NCBI RefSeq assembly: GCF_022965805.1
Contig: NC_133110.1
Span: 34,596,317-34,660,316, forward strand
From: Primulina eburnea
Lineage: Eukaryota; Streptophyta; Magnoliopsida; Lamiales; Gesneriaceae
Reading direction: 5' to 3'
Length of the DNA: 64,000 nucleotides
The notes below the pieces were generated by a model. The model searched no databases and was not told the DNA's origin. It worked only from the letters and a program-made list of their open reading frames with translations. Shown here one piece after another: positions 21,290 to 30,399 of this stretch (positions within the stretch are counted from its first letter, which is position 1; every line of letters begins with the position of its first letter). The translations under genes and the position numbers were made by a program.

Positions 21290-22917
21290 GAGAGGGGAAG
21301 AAAGAAGCTTACAGCCAGAAGCTTGTTCAAACCATCCAGGCATCGGGGGGTTGGCGGCATGCTCTTCAGGAAGGCTTGATCAGTAGGAAGGAGCATTTGC
21401 TTAAGGAAGTCCGCCCCGACCCGGGAGGCTCCTTCAGCGAAGAAGACAGACCCGCTGGGCTGCGAAGGGAGGAGGGGCCCTGGCAAGGGCCCTTGGAAAG
21501 ATTCTGGAAGAAGCTCCTGGGAGGACTCCTGGGAGGGCTTATGGAGGGGCGCCTGATCAGTAGGCGGAAGAGAAAACGCTTGATTCGTTTGGGAGAAAGC
21601 CTGGTCTCCCACTTGCTCATCTTCGCAAAGAGTCACAACCGGGGTGGTCGCAACTCTTTTCTGTCTCTGGCGGAGGGGCAGGAGGTCCTCTTCTTCTTCC
21701 CGAGAGGCGGGCGCCGCTCTCTTCTGTTCAACTTCTGCCCGAGACACCTTCTTTGTCCGAGCTGCCACCTCCTCAGCCCTTTTTTTCTGCTGCAGCCTTC
21801 CGAGCCGCCATCCTCCTTTCTTTGGCCGCCTTCTCGGTTGCCCATCTTTTGGCAAAAGCCTCTTCCATTAAATCTGCATAAAGAGCAGGAAAGGATAAAA
21901 TCCAAATGCAAATACAAAGCCAGGGAAGAATCGCATAACATATAAAGGGAAGTTACCGGGTTGAAGGCCCGAGCCAGCAACTTCATCAATCACTTGGTCA
22001 ATCGGGTCCTCAACCCGGGCACTTAAATGATAAGTAACCAATTGTTCTTGGGCAATAAGGACGGAGGAAGAAAACTTTCTACCCTCTACCAGGGCGAGGC
22101 TTCGGATGTAAAACTCTTCAGCTTTGTACGCCTGAGGAAGTTCTGGCTGAGGGGGAAGAGAAGAGAGGAACTCGGTTGGACAATCGAGAGAACCCGAGAG
22201 ACGAATGAAAAAATATCTTCCTTTCCACCCCTTTTGAGAGGAAGGGATGTCATCAAGAAAGCGGGCATTAAGCCGGGCAGAAAGGGAAAAGGCATTATCT
22301 CCTAATCTACAAATAAAGAAGTAATGCAGAACTTTGGAATTTATTACCAGATCATGCGTACGGAAGAGAACAAAAAACGAAGCCATGATCCGGAAAGAAT
22401 TGGGATGAAATTGATTAATAGGTACACCAAAGAATTTGGCAACCTCGATGTAGAACGGGACAATGGGAAATCGGAGACCATTGCGAAGCTAGTCCCGAAA
22501 AAAGGTAATATAACCCGAGGGGGGTTGATCTGCCCGGTCAGAAGATCCGGGTATGAGGATAGGATAAGAAGAGGGAATGACCCCTAAGGTTCGAAGTTCT
22601 TTCTCTGCTCCGGGTCGCAAGGAGCTTTTCAGAGATGAGAACCAGGGAATCTCGGGGACCTCGGTTAAAGGGTGGTCGGAAGCCCGGGCTTTACCCTTAC
22701 CCTTATCCTTTTTGGGGATCCGGGATATGCCCGAAGAAGAAGGTTTAGAAGGTCTCGAAGAAGATTGGGGTTTTAAGCTTATAGGTTCTCGGACAGTCTG
22801 GGTAGAAGGGCGACGAGAAGTAGGAGAAGGAGACGAATCAGAACGAAGGGCGGCGGATTCATACCCTGACGAACCTCGGGCATTGGCCCCGGAAGTAGAA
22901 GAAGTAGAATTAGACAT
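20543..22917 (-). pseudogene. Antisense spliced gene of the Tat element (putative gypsy-type transposon protein, PF04195-like)
   Basis: Three exons read on the minus strand: 22917-21957, 21873-21313 and 21223-20543. The introns are 83 and 89 bp, start GTAACT and GTAAGC and end ATGCAG and AAATAG; phases fit (phase 1, then 0). Exon 1 has a Ser/Pro-rich N-terminus, then a conserved region (IPWFSSLKSSL, GYITFFRD, FYIEVAKFFGVPINQFHPNS, LRFRTHDLV-like hydrophobic blocks). This resembles the plant putative-gypsy-transposon domain. Exon 2 is a charged helix plus a Gln/Pro/Leu linker. Exon 3 is a long coiled coil ending in an acidic Glu tail. Lesions are an in-frame TAG at 22491-22489 and a 1-bp frame change in an A-run near 21785 in exon 2. 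The start at 22917 is my choice; an upstream in-frame ATG is at 23034. Function unknown. Confidence 0.78.
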
Positions 22918-23072
22918 AAGGAAAAGAGAAAACTTACGAGTATTTAGGGCGGAAGTGGCAGAAGATCGTCGGAATAGGGAGGCTTCAAGCGCCGGAAACT
23001 GCAAGAGAAGAATTGGCAAGGGCTTCGCCGACAATGGTAATTTGAGAATACTTTTCGAGAAACCTAGGGTCG

Positions 23073-23081
23073 CTATATATA
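23073..23081 (-). promoter_or_regulatory. TATA box of the first antisense unit
   Basis: On the minus strand TATATATAG lies about 40 bp upstream of the ATG at 23034 and about 155 bp upstream of the ATG at 22917. A GTAAGT-like donor near 22935 leaves room for a 5' intron. Prediction from sequence only. Confidence 0.5.
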
Positions 23082-23280
23082 GGAGATGGGGGAATCGTCG
23101 GGACCGTCGATTGAGTGAACACGTGTGCGGTTTCGATGCGCCTCGAAAGTCGCGACGGGCAGAACGAAAAGACAGTTACACAGATCGAGATGTCATGATG
23201 TTTTATCTCCTCGGAATACGAAACATTACTAGCCGTTGGGATAGATGAACACGTGTCGTTGTAATGGCGTATAGATAGTT

Positions 23281-23496
23281 CGGGAGGTTTAAGACCCCGA
23301 CACGTTATTTTCAGTCCGGGAAATTTGAGGCCCCGGCATATTATTCTAAGTGCGGGAGGTTTGAGGCCCCGGCATATTATTCTAAGTCCGGGAGGTTTGA
23401 GGCCCCGGCATATTATTCTAAGTTCGGGAGGTTTAAGACCCCGGCACATTATTTTCAGTCCGGGAAATTCGAGGCCCCGACATTTTCTTCCAAACA
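23281..23496. repeat. Array of six 36-bp repeats upstream of the first antisense unit
   Basis: Units start CGGGAGGTTTRAGRCCCCG or CGGGAAATTYGAGGCCCCG at 23281, 23317, 23353, 23389, 23425 and 23461, strictly 36 bp apart, with an AT-rich CATATTATTCTAAGT half. Relative to the antisense gene the array lies about 200-420 bp upstream of the TATA box, where an enhancer would sit. Because 36 is divisible by three it makes a repetitive false protein in the overlapping minus ORF at 22985-23497. Confidence 0.92.
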
Positions 23497-23624
23497 AAGC
23501 TCTAATGCTTTGTTTAAAGTAGGTGAGATTTTTGTTCTGGGTGATTCAATCGCGTATTTACGAATTATACTCGATTTATTATGGATTAACATGCGAAGAA
23601 GAGAATGAAACAAGTAAATAGATT

Positions 23625-24059
23625 TTATTCATAAAGAAATCGCTCATGCCTAGCACCAATTATTAGTACACCTACAACATGCTGCCACTCATGGATCCAG
23701 TGGGTTAGTTCAGGAGACTGGGCGATGTTAAAGGACTCAGAAGAGGAAATCTTTTCCAGTTGACGCCCTTCCTTCAGCAGCATCGCATGAAGCAGGACTT
23801 CATCAGTAGCTAGCTCGGCAACATGGTTGACTTCGAGCTCCCGTTTATACCTCCTCGCCACCGCTCTTTGTGCCCGAGTAAAGGCCAAACCCTCTCGGAG
23901 CGTGGCATTAAGATCTTGAATCTTATGCCAAGTGGACATCACCTTCGACAGGACCAATTCCTCAATGGTCCTCTTCAGATCCTCCATATGAGGAGGTAGG
24001 GTATTGGGCGCTGGAACGTAGATGCCACTGCAGACCGTAGATTCGCTCGAACTGGCCAT
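23625..24059 (-). CDS. Antisense small protein B of the Tat element
   Basis: An intact minus-strand frame of 144 codons plus stop, starting MASSSESTVCSGIYVPAPNT. A TATAAATA at 24105-24098 lies about 40 bp upstream of this ATG. The in-frame ATG at 24110 overlaps that box, so 24059 is the likelier start. The protein is alpha-helical and charged: HMEDLKRTIEELVLSKVMST, then ARRYKRELEVNHVAELATDE, then LLHAMLLKEGRQLEKI, then a Trp-rich end (HWIHEWQHVVGVLI). It resembles protein C (24560-24979) in layout and in the MLxKE...L..I block, so the two are probably diverged duplicates. No known family or function recognised. Confidence 0.65.
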   Translation of the reverse strand: MASSSESTVCSGIYVPAPNTLPPHMEDLKRTIEELVLSKVMSTWHKIQDLNATLREGLAFTRAQRAVARRYKRELEVNHVAELATDEVLLHAMLLKEGRQLEKISSSESFNIAQSPELTHWIHEWQHVVGVLIIGARHERFLYE

Positions 24060-24097
24060 GTCGAAGATGTTATCTCTTACCTTCCATTGCCTTCCTG

Positions 24098-24105
24098 TAT
24101 TTATA
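24098..24105 (-). promoter_or_regulatory. TATA box of antisense unit B
   Basis: TATAAATA on the minus strand. A start of transcription about 30 bp downstream would fall near 24070, just ahead of the ATG at 24059, which supports that start codon over the one at 24110. Confidence 0.65.
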
Positions 24106-24327
24106 GGCACATAGCATTTATTATCGAGGTAGGCGAAGAGACTGTTACGAATATCGAGGTACTAAAGTATTAATCGTCAGAAGAGGAAAGGACACACGTG
24201 ATTATCGAGGCGTTAGACTTATTTCTTTCCCGAAATACGAAGCGTCTCCAGGAAGGAGTTAAGGCTTACACCTGTTATCATAACAATCGGGACATCCGGG
24301 TAAGCGGGGAAATATTTGTATTGAGTC

Positions 24328-24415
24328 CGGGAGGTTTAAGGCCCCGGCATTTTATCTTCAGACCGGGAGATTCGAGGTCCCGGCATATTATTGCAAACCC
24401 GAGAGATGCGGAGCT
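24328..24415. repeat. 36-bp repeats upstream of antisense unit B (two full units and a partial)
   Basis: CGGGAGGTTTAAGGCCCCGG at 24328, CGGGAGATTCGAGGTCCCGG at 24364 and CGAGAGATGCGGAGCTTGGG at 24400 keep the same 36-bp spacing and motif as the array at 23281-23496. They lie about 225-310 bp upstream of the unit B TATA box, the same relative place. Confidence 0.85.
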
Positions 24416-24559
24416 TGGGCGCCCTTTTTGCTTTAAATACGAAATCCTCACGTCTCCGTTCGTTACTTATTATTAGTTAATCTTGTCAGTCGAGTTATGC
24501 AGCCCAGGAGATATGCATCAGATAAAGTGGTGCAAAGACAGTAAACTCGGATAATAATT

Positions 24560-24979
24560 TTATTTAACGAAATTACTTCGGATTACATCGAAATATGCCT
24601 CCTCTACGAAGGCTTTCCACAGGAACATCCAACGTCTCACTTCTCGTGTAGCCCTTCCTTCATAGCCCTTGTTGTCAGTGATATCGTTGAGAGTGTTCCT
24701 CTCTTTTCGAAGCATCAGTTCGTACATGCGGTCCTCTTCAAAAGGATCCCCCAACTCGGAAATATTTAGATACTCCCGATACTTCTCCAATTTCGCCAGA
24801 AGCCGAGGAGTATTAACCTCACCGCAGTAGTAGAGAAGCTGTAACTCCTGCAGTGCCTCCCAGAAGGCAAGAATCTTGTGAAAGACCTCCTCCTCTATTT
24901 CCGTCTTATGCCTCTCCGTAGATGCATTCATGAACTCTTCCGCCAGATCAGGGACGCTGGGGTTGCTAGCACCTGCCAT
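24560..24979 (-). CDS. Antisense small protein C of the Tat element
   Basis: An intact minus-strand frame of 139 codons plus stop starting MAGASNPSVPDLAEEFMNAS. It is helical and acidic: EIEEEVFHKILAFWEALQEL, LLAKLEKYREYLNISELGD, then RMYELMLRKERNTLNDITDN and a Trp-containing end VRRWMFLWKAFVEEAYFD. The order of blocks (central lysine-rich helix, MLRKE block, W...W end) parallels protein B. TATAAATA at 25038-25031 lies about 50 bp upstream of the ATG. No known family recognised. An intact reading frame in an element whose pol is full of stops is notable, though a 420-bp frame could survive by chance. Confidence 0.65.
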   Translation of the reverse strand: MAGASNPSVPDLAEEFMNASTERHKTEIEEEVFHKILAFWEALQELQLLYYCGEVNTPRLLAKLEKYREYLNISELGDPFEEDRMYELMLRKERNTLNDITDNKGYEGRATREVRRWMFLWKAFVEEAYFDVIRSNFVK

Positions 24980-25030
24980 TGTATCTTCCTAACAACACTT
25001 TGCTGGTATGATGGCGGATCGGTAAGGCAC

Positions 25031-25038
25031 TATTTATA
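25031..25038 (-). promoter_or_regulatory. TATA box of antisense unit C
   Basis: TATAAATA on the minus strand, 52 bp upstream of the ATG at 24979. Further upstream (25115-25200) lies DNA resembling the region 24190-24265 upstream of unit B, sharing TCGAGGYGTYAGACTTAT. Confidence 0.65.
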
Positions 25039-25400
25039 ACAAGAACAAATTAATAATGACCGTTGATCTTCAAGATGCCTGAACGGTTGAGATAAGTTTT
25101 GGAAATTGTGCCGGGAGGTGAAAAGACGTGCACAACTGTCGAGGTGTCAGACTTATCCATCTCTCGAGATGTGGAGCGTTTCCTAGTAGGAATTAATTGT
25201 GGGTGCATCTCATTATAACGAATGCAATATCCAGGGAGGCTGTATAACAATTCATTCGGGTCCAGGAGACAAATCATCCAGGCGTGACATCTCTTCTACG
25301 GGATATTTAAAGGCTCCGATGCTATTATACACCGTGAATTATTTCACACCAATCGGGACAGCGAGTGAGACTCTAGCCCGACTATTTTAGGGATGGGTGG

Positions 25401-26113
25401 TGATACCCCTATAAGGGCCCGGGTCATGGAGGACCCGGGAAGTTTCATTGAGTAGCCCATATAGAAACCGGGAGGGCGATTGTTACCCACGCGACTGGGC
25501 GCTTCATGCATGACCGGGTATTTACTTACCTCCCAGGCAACTAGGGACCGGGCTTTCATGCTAAAGCCGAGGGCTCAATACTCGAGTAACTTATTTAGAA
25601 GATCTTATAGATTGTAGGGAAGAAAGCGACTGGGCGGGAAGTCAACGTCTTTCACATGAACGTATCCCCGAAAATATGGAAAAGAAAGGGACTGGACATG
25701 CAGTCAACGTCCCTTATTCTTGGAGTACCCACGAAGCTATCGGGTAGAAAGGGACCCGACAGGCCGTCAACGCCCGAGGGTACAAGTAGTAGGTGAGCAC
25801 GCGCATCAAGGTAACCCTAGCTTCTCTTCAAATAGCAGGTATCGTTGACATATTACAGAGGTCTGAAATTTCTTCACTCTCCAGCATCCATACATATTGC
25901 TTTAAGTTTCCCTCTCGACAACCCTGCTGACTTAAGCATCGGAGTGGTCATGCCGGACACCCTTCCGGCGCCCATTCACGAGTTCCTTTCATTGTTTGCA
26001 GGTCACGATCGAAGCCATCTACCTTGCTCATTTTCCTAAACAACACTATAAATTCTTGATTTGACCCGGTGGAGCACCCGACCCTGCTCATCCATTTTAC
26101 CCGGATCGCATCA
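25401..26113 (+). repeat. 3' LTR of the Tat-like element
   Basis: 713 bp, same ends as the 5' LTR. The differences seen are single-base changes such as CCCGGGC/CCCAGGC, AAGTCG/AAGCCG, TTACTTAG/TTATTTAG, CACCTGAA/CACATGAA and AACGTCCG/AACGCCCG. Confidence 0.95.
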
Positions 26114-26311
26114 GAAACCATTCATCAAATTTACAACACACAAGAGGATATCGTAAACTTGCAATATATAGAGTAAGACATATATTTTTTTTTTGTCACA
26201 AGAAATGCATTGCTGCGATAATCTCTACCAATTATATATTGAGTTTGAGAATTATTAGCTTTGGAATATCAAATGTATGTATACTAAAAATATAATCGTG
26301 AAACCATAAAT

Positions 26312-26508
26312 TTTCATCCTGGGAATCTGTTCGACCCGACTGACCAAGAACTCATAATCTACTTGAAGAAGAAGATCAACAAATCTCTACCCTGAACCTT
26401 AACAGACATAATCCACCACAGGTACTCATTTTTTCTTTGTTTAATTCGTTCGTTTGTTTTTTGATCTGTACATGTAATTTACGTATTGCATTAGTATGGT
26501 TTGATATG

Positions 26509-26575
<67 letters not shown>

Positions 26576-26760
26576 GACGCAGACGTATATCTAAACTGGA
26601 GTCGACCGAACCGAGGGCCAGCGATATATGGATATTGGAAGGCGAGCAAAATGTCTTGTATTAGGAATACTACGGCGGCTTGCTTGCCCTCGGAGCAAAT
26701 AAGGACAAGTCACCATTCCGGCATAGTACACGAAGCAAACAAACTATTGCTCATATGTAC
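26312..26760 (+). pseudogene. NAC-domain pseudogene (two exon remnants)
   Basis: 26312-26421 reads FHPGNLFDPTDQELIIYLKKK followed by INKSLP, a stop and TLTDIIHH. This is the first NAC subdomain with an in-frame stop, ending at a GT donor. After a (TA)n intron, 26583-26660 reads VYLNWSRPNRGPAIYGYWKA after the acceptor GACGCAG, i.e. the DNA-binding subdomain around the usual [16 protein letters not shown]. The intervening subdomains are missing and the frame decays after about 26700. It lies on the opposite strand to the intact NAC gene just downstream, a decayed inverted neighbour copy. The Tat element ends about 200 bp upstream. Confidence 0.78.
26514..26571. repeat. (TA)n microsatellite
   Basis: About 29 TA units inside the intron of the NAC pseudogene. 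It generates the artificial IYIYIY run of the overlapping ORF. Confidence 0.95.
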
Positions 26761-27100
26761 TGAAAGAGAGATCCTGATGAATGCAAACCTTGAAAACAAG
26801 GTAACGATAACAAGCTAAAAAGGAAAATACAAATCGTATTTGTTTAAGACACAGTAAATTAAATAATAGAAACCTGAGTGTACGTTATCACCAGAAATTT
26901 GACTTCATCACCCGCAGAATCCCACATTTTCTAGTTGATTAGCAAGAAAGTAATTCAAAAGGCAAGTGTATGCTAATGTGTATCAAATATAATATTGGAG
27001 AATAAACGTGGTTCCAAGAATGTCAAAGCTTTGTCAACACATCCAAATCCCAGTTATATGAAGAACCAAAAAAAAAAACTGAAAAGCAGAAACTTAGAAT

Positions 27101-29251
27101 TCAAGATTTCTCTCTAGGATTATAAGCTTTGTCACTTGTGGCGGCCTTTGGAAAAACTAATTCATCTCCCTGTATCAAAGAGCCATTTTGAGGATGATCA
27201 TTGTTGTAAAGCGACGTGGGGATTGGATCGAAGGAGTCCAATGATGAAAGAGGATACAAGTCCTTGTATCTGAACCCATTATGGAATAAGGGCGGATAAG
27301 TTAGATTTCCAAAAGTGTCCATGGGAATCGAGTTACCAACAGTTTCGTGGCCGTTTCCAAGATTGACAAAATGGAATTGGTTTACCTCTTCTGGAATACT
27401 TTCCATGGGAAAATCAAGCTGTCCACCAAGATCTTGATGTGTTGCCCGCAGATTCTGCTGCGGCGTTGGAAGATTCGGTTGTTGTATGATTGGTTGCGCC
27501 TCTTCTTGATTACTTTCCGGACGCAAATCAAACTGTCGACCAAGATTGCAACTCCATGGCTGGAGGAGACTATTTTGCATTATTGCCCGCAGATTCTGCT
27601 GCGGCGTTGGAAGATTCGGTTGTTGTATGATTGGTTGCGCCTCTTCTTGATTACTTTCCGGACGAAAATCAAACTGTCGACCAAGATTGCAACTCCATGG
27701 CTGGAGGAGACTATTTTGCATTATTGCCTGCGGATTCTGATGCGGCGTTGGAACATTCGGCTGTAGCATGATTGGTTGTGCGTCTTCTGAATTTCTTTCC
27801 ATAGGAAAATCAAGTCGTCCGCCAAGATTGTAACTCCATCGCTGGAGACTATTTTGCATTGCGTGCTGATTCCGCTCGGACATTGAAAGATTAGGCTGTA
27901 GCACTTGAAGATTCTGCTGCTGTGTTGGAAGACTCGGCTGTATCACCGGAAGATTTTGCTGTTGTGTTTGAATATTCGGCTGTATCACCGGAAGATTCTG
28001 CTGCTGCATTTGAAGATTCATCTGCAGCACCGGAAGATTATGCTGCTGGTTGGTACCCTCGTGTTTAGTTTTCACACGCCTGGGGGCTGCCCGTTTCTTA
28101 TTTTCAGATGACTTAGGGGCTGTCCGTTTCGCAGTTTCACCAGACTCTGAAGCAGCAGCCCCTTTCTCTTCTTTTGGTGAATACTCGGATTTCTTGTAAA
28201 TCCGACATAGAACACAATCATCTAGCTGCAAGAGTAGTATACAAACACAATTTCTTTATTCCCAAAAAAAAAAAAAAAAAAGAGTTGCTTCATAGCAAGT
28301 GGGAATGGAGCACCAATCAGTTCATATAACAAAAAACTTGGCACCAGATTTTGCAAAATATCAAGTTGGAATAGAGCTTGCTCACCCGCATATCACCATT
28401 GCCATTCGGAAGACGACGTCTTTGAGGCCGGTCAGCCACGTACTCATGCATGATCCAAGTAGTCTTGTTGCTTTGTTGGGGCTTCCCTTGGTAAAAGACT
28501 AAACACTTCTTGGATCCAACAGATTTGCCATCGCGATATATTTTTTTATCAGCTCCGGTGGCCTTCCAAAACCCGTTACCAGCTGCTCGATTCGGCCTAT
28601 TACCATTTAAATACTTCCGGTCTCTCGAGGAATAGAAATACCATTCATCTTTTCTCAAACTCTGATGCAACTCTGTGACAAAGCTCCGAAAATAACATCA
28701 TTGGAACACTTTTATAAGAAATAGTTAAACTCAAAACATAATCAACGTTTTAAAAAATAAACATATATAACATGCATATATCTATCTATCCACCATAAAC
28801 AGAAGCCGAGATATCAATTCCAAATCTATCTATTACTTCCAAGTTGTCGAAAAAGTTTATTAAATCCTCGTACGTAGGTACCATGTAACTAACAAACACA
28901 CACCTGAGAAAACGAAAGCATGCAAGTGAAACAAACGTACGTACCAGCCAATTCCTCAGGAGTATGATTATAAACATTGACCTTGGGGATACGGTTGTAT
29001 GGGGCATCCTCTTTATCGATCTTCTTGTTCAAGTAGTCCACAATCAGTTCGTCGTCTTCCGGACAAAAGCCATACGATGGGGAAAGCATAACCGCAACGA
29101 ATTCTCCATCTGGATATCTTCTGTGATAACTAATTACGGGTCCATAGCTTTTTTTACTTAAAACTTCTTCCGAAGTTGAAGCTCTTTCGATATTCGAAGA
29201 TCGTTCTAGATTCGAGTCGGTGGACAGGGGACACTCGTGGTTAGACTCCAT
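27101..29251 (-). CDS. NAC-domain transcription factor with Gln-rich repeated C-terminus, three exons
   Basis: Exons are 29251-28945, 28672-28386 and 28225-27101 (introns start GTACGT and GTGAGC and end TCACAG and TTGCAG; phases 1 and 0), giving about 572 residues. Exon 1 has a 50-residue Ser-rich N-terminus, then NAC subdomains A-B ([33 protein letters not shown]). Exon 2 has [35 protein letters not shown] and [12 protein letters not shown], the DNA-binding core. Exon 3 opens with [13 protein letters not shown], a basic stretch, Gln-rich [10 protein letters not shown] repeats and a 47-residue repeat; such regions usually activate transcription. Typical NAC intron positions. A TTTAAATA box near 29366-29359 could be the promoter. 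Nuclear by family. The N-terminal extension and PEDDEL in place of the usual PTDEEL are unusual. Confidence 0.9.
27442..27830 (-). repeat. 141-bp (47-residue) tandem repeats in the NAC gene
   Basis: Units start near 27442, 27583 and 27724, exactly 141 bp apart. The first two are almost identical and the third more diverged. They encode [14 protein letters not shown], then [14 protein letters not shown] and [11 protein letters not shown] in each unit. The frame is kept, so copy number could vary without disrupting the protein. Confidence 0.92.
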
Positions 29252-29880
29252 GAGAAACTTAGATTCTGAGCGTTCAAAAAAAAAAAAAAAAAACTCTTGA
29301 CGGAGATGTTCAATGATCTTGAATGCTTGTTACCAATCTTGTCTTTGTTGGTCTGATATTTAAAGCTAAAAAAACAAAGTTGGCATCACAAATTTGAGAC
29401 AAAAGGAGAATGTCTCTGAATCTTGAAACAAAATTATTATCTCCCAAAATCTGGCTTGTATGATTTGTAATTATCTTAAATAACGTTTCATGTTCAAAAT
29501 TTTACATATGTATATCTAATATCTGATTATAATTATCTAAATTTTTAAAAATATATATATAAATAGTATACTTTGGAGTTTAGATAATGATAATGTTTCA
29601 AAACTATTATTTAATGATTATTAGTGATTTTACATTATCGATATTTATATATTGCACGTTCCTTAAATATATTATATATATTATTATTCTCGAACTTAAT
29701 TTACTAAAAATGCAGGACCATGTTTGCATTATAAGGGAGAGGCTACATAGCCACGAGAAATGGTCAATCATACCAATTTTTAAAAGACAATTTGGAGTAT
29801 AATAGCCGTGTATAAAAATGATCCTATGATGATTTTTCAAGACTTCAGGTTGTGTGATAAATTATTATGGCATTAAAAAA
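29252..29880. other. NAC gene promoter side and AT-rich spacer
   Basis: Contains an A-run at 29276-29292 next to the NAC start, a TTTAAATA box near 29360 (minus strand) and then AT-rich DNA. No other gene seen. Confidence 0.5.
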
Positions 29881-29882
29881 TA

Positions 29883-30397
29883 TGAGTGTTCATCGGTCAG
29901 TTCGGTTCGGTTTTCAGTTTTTTATTTCAGTTTTTTCGGTTTTACAAATATATAATCGATATCCGAACCATTTTTCTTTTGTTCGGTTCGGTTATTTCAG
30001 TTTTGATACAATTATTTAAATTAATAAGAGAAATATATTGTAAAATATCATATATAATCTTTTCACATGATTCTTAATAAATCATTTAAATATAAAATCT
30101 AAATGAATTACATAAATAACAACCAACTAAATATTATTCAAAATAATTCATCATTCACTAATATCATCTCAAAAAATATATAATAAAAATAAAATTATTA
30201 ATTTAATGAAATTTCGGTTTTTTTGGTCGGTTCGATTTCGACATATATAATTTGAAACTAAACCAAATAATTTCTGTTTTAACATTTATATCTGAATTAT
30301 AAAATTCACTTTTCGATTCGATTCAGTGTTCAGTTTTTTCGATTTGGATTTTCAGTTTTTTCGGTTTTATTCGAAGTTTGAACACCCCTAGTCAAAA
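29883..30397. mobile_element. Possible non-autonomous DNA element rich in CGGTT words
   Basis: Begins GAGTGTTCATCGGTCAG and ends CTTCGAA-like DNA followed by TTTGAACACCCCTA, a short inverted GTGTTCA pair. The interior repeats TTCGGTTCGGTTTTCAGTTT at both ends in matching orientation and is otherwise AT-rich. No target duplication was found, so the call is tentative. Confidence 0.35.
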
Positions 30398-30399
30398 CA

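Larger units (their letters stand above)
14369..26113 (+). mobile_element. Tat-like Ty3/gypsy LTR retrotransposon, 11.7 kb, with antisense gene module
   Basis: Two 713-bp LTRs (14369-15081 and 25401-26113) begin TGATACCCCTATAAGGGCCC and end CGGATCGCATCA. They differ at about five positions by eye. A perfect 5-bp duplication GAAAC flanks the element (14364-14368 and 26114-26118). TTGGCGCCGTCTGTGGGAA directly follows the 5' LTR as primer-binding site. Sense order is gag, protease, reverse transcriptase, RNase H, a second archaeal-type RNase H, integrase, with no chromodomain, then about 6 kb of non-pol DNA. The second RNase H and long 3' region mark the Tat lineage. The 3' region holds a 102-bp tandem array and three antisense transcription units. 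gag-pol is broken, so the copy is not autonomous. Confidence 0.93.

Noticed and set aside
21217..21945. Plus-strand ORF of 242 codons, and another at 22577-23248
   Set aside because: They are complementary shadows of the antisense spliced gene; lysine runs come from the intron T-tract and no domain is visible.
23281..23496. Regular 36-bp repeats as a CRISPR-like array
   Set aside because: There are no unique spacers; the units are contiguous and the setting is a plant retrotransposon.
22985..23497. Minus ORF of 170 codons with repeated CRGLKPP units
   Set aside because: Translation of the 36-bp repeats (also a multiple of three). The region is better read as upstream DNA of the antisense gene.
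24060..24110. Upstream ATG (24110) as the start of antisense protein B
   Set aside because: It overlaps the TATAAATA box at 24105-24098, so a transcript would start downstream of it.
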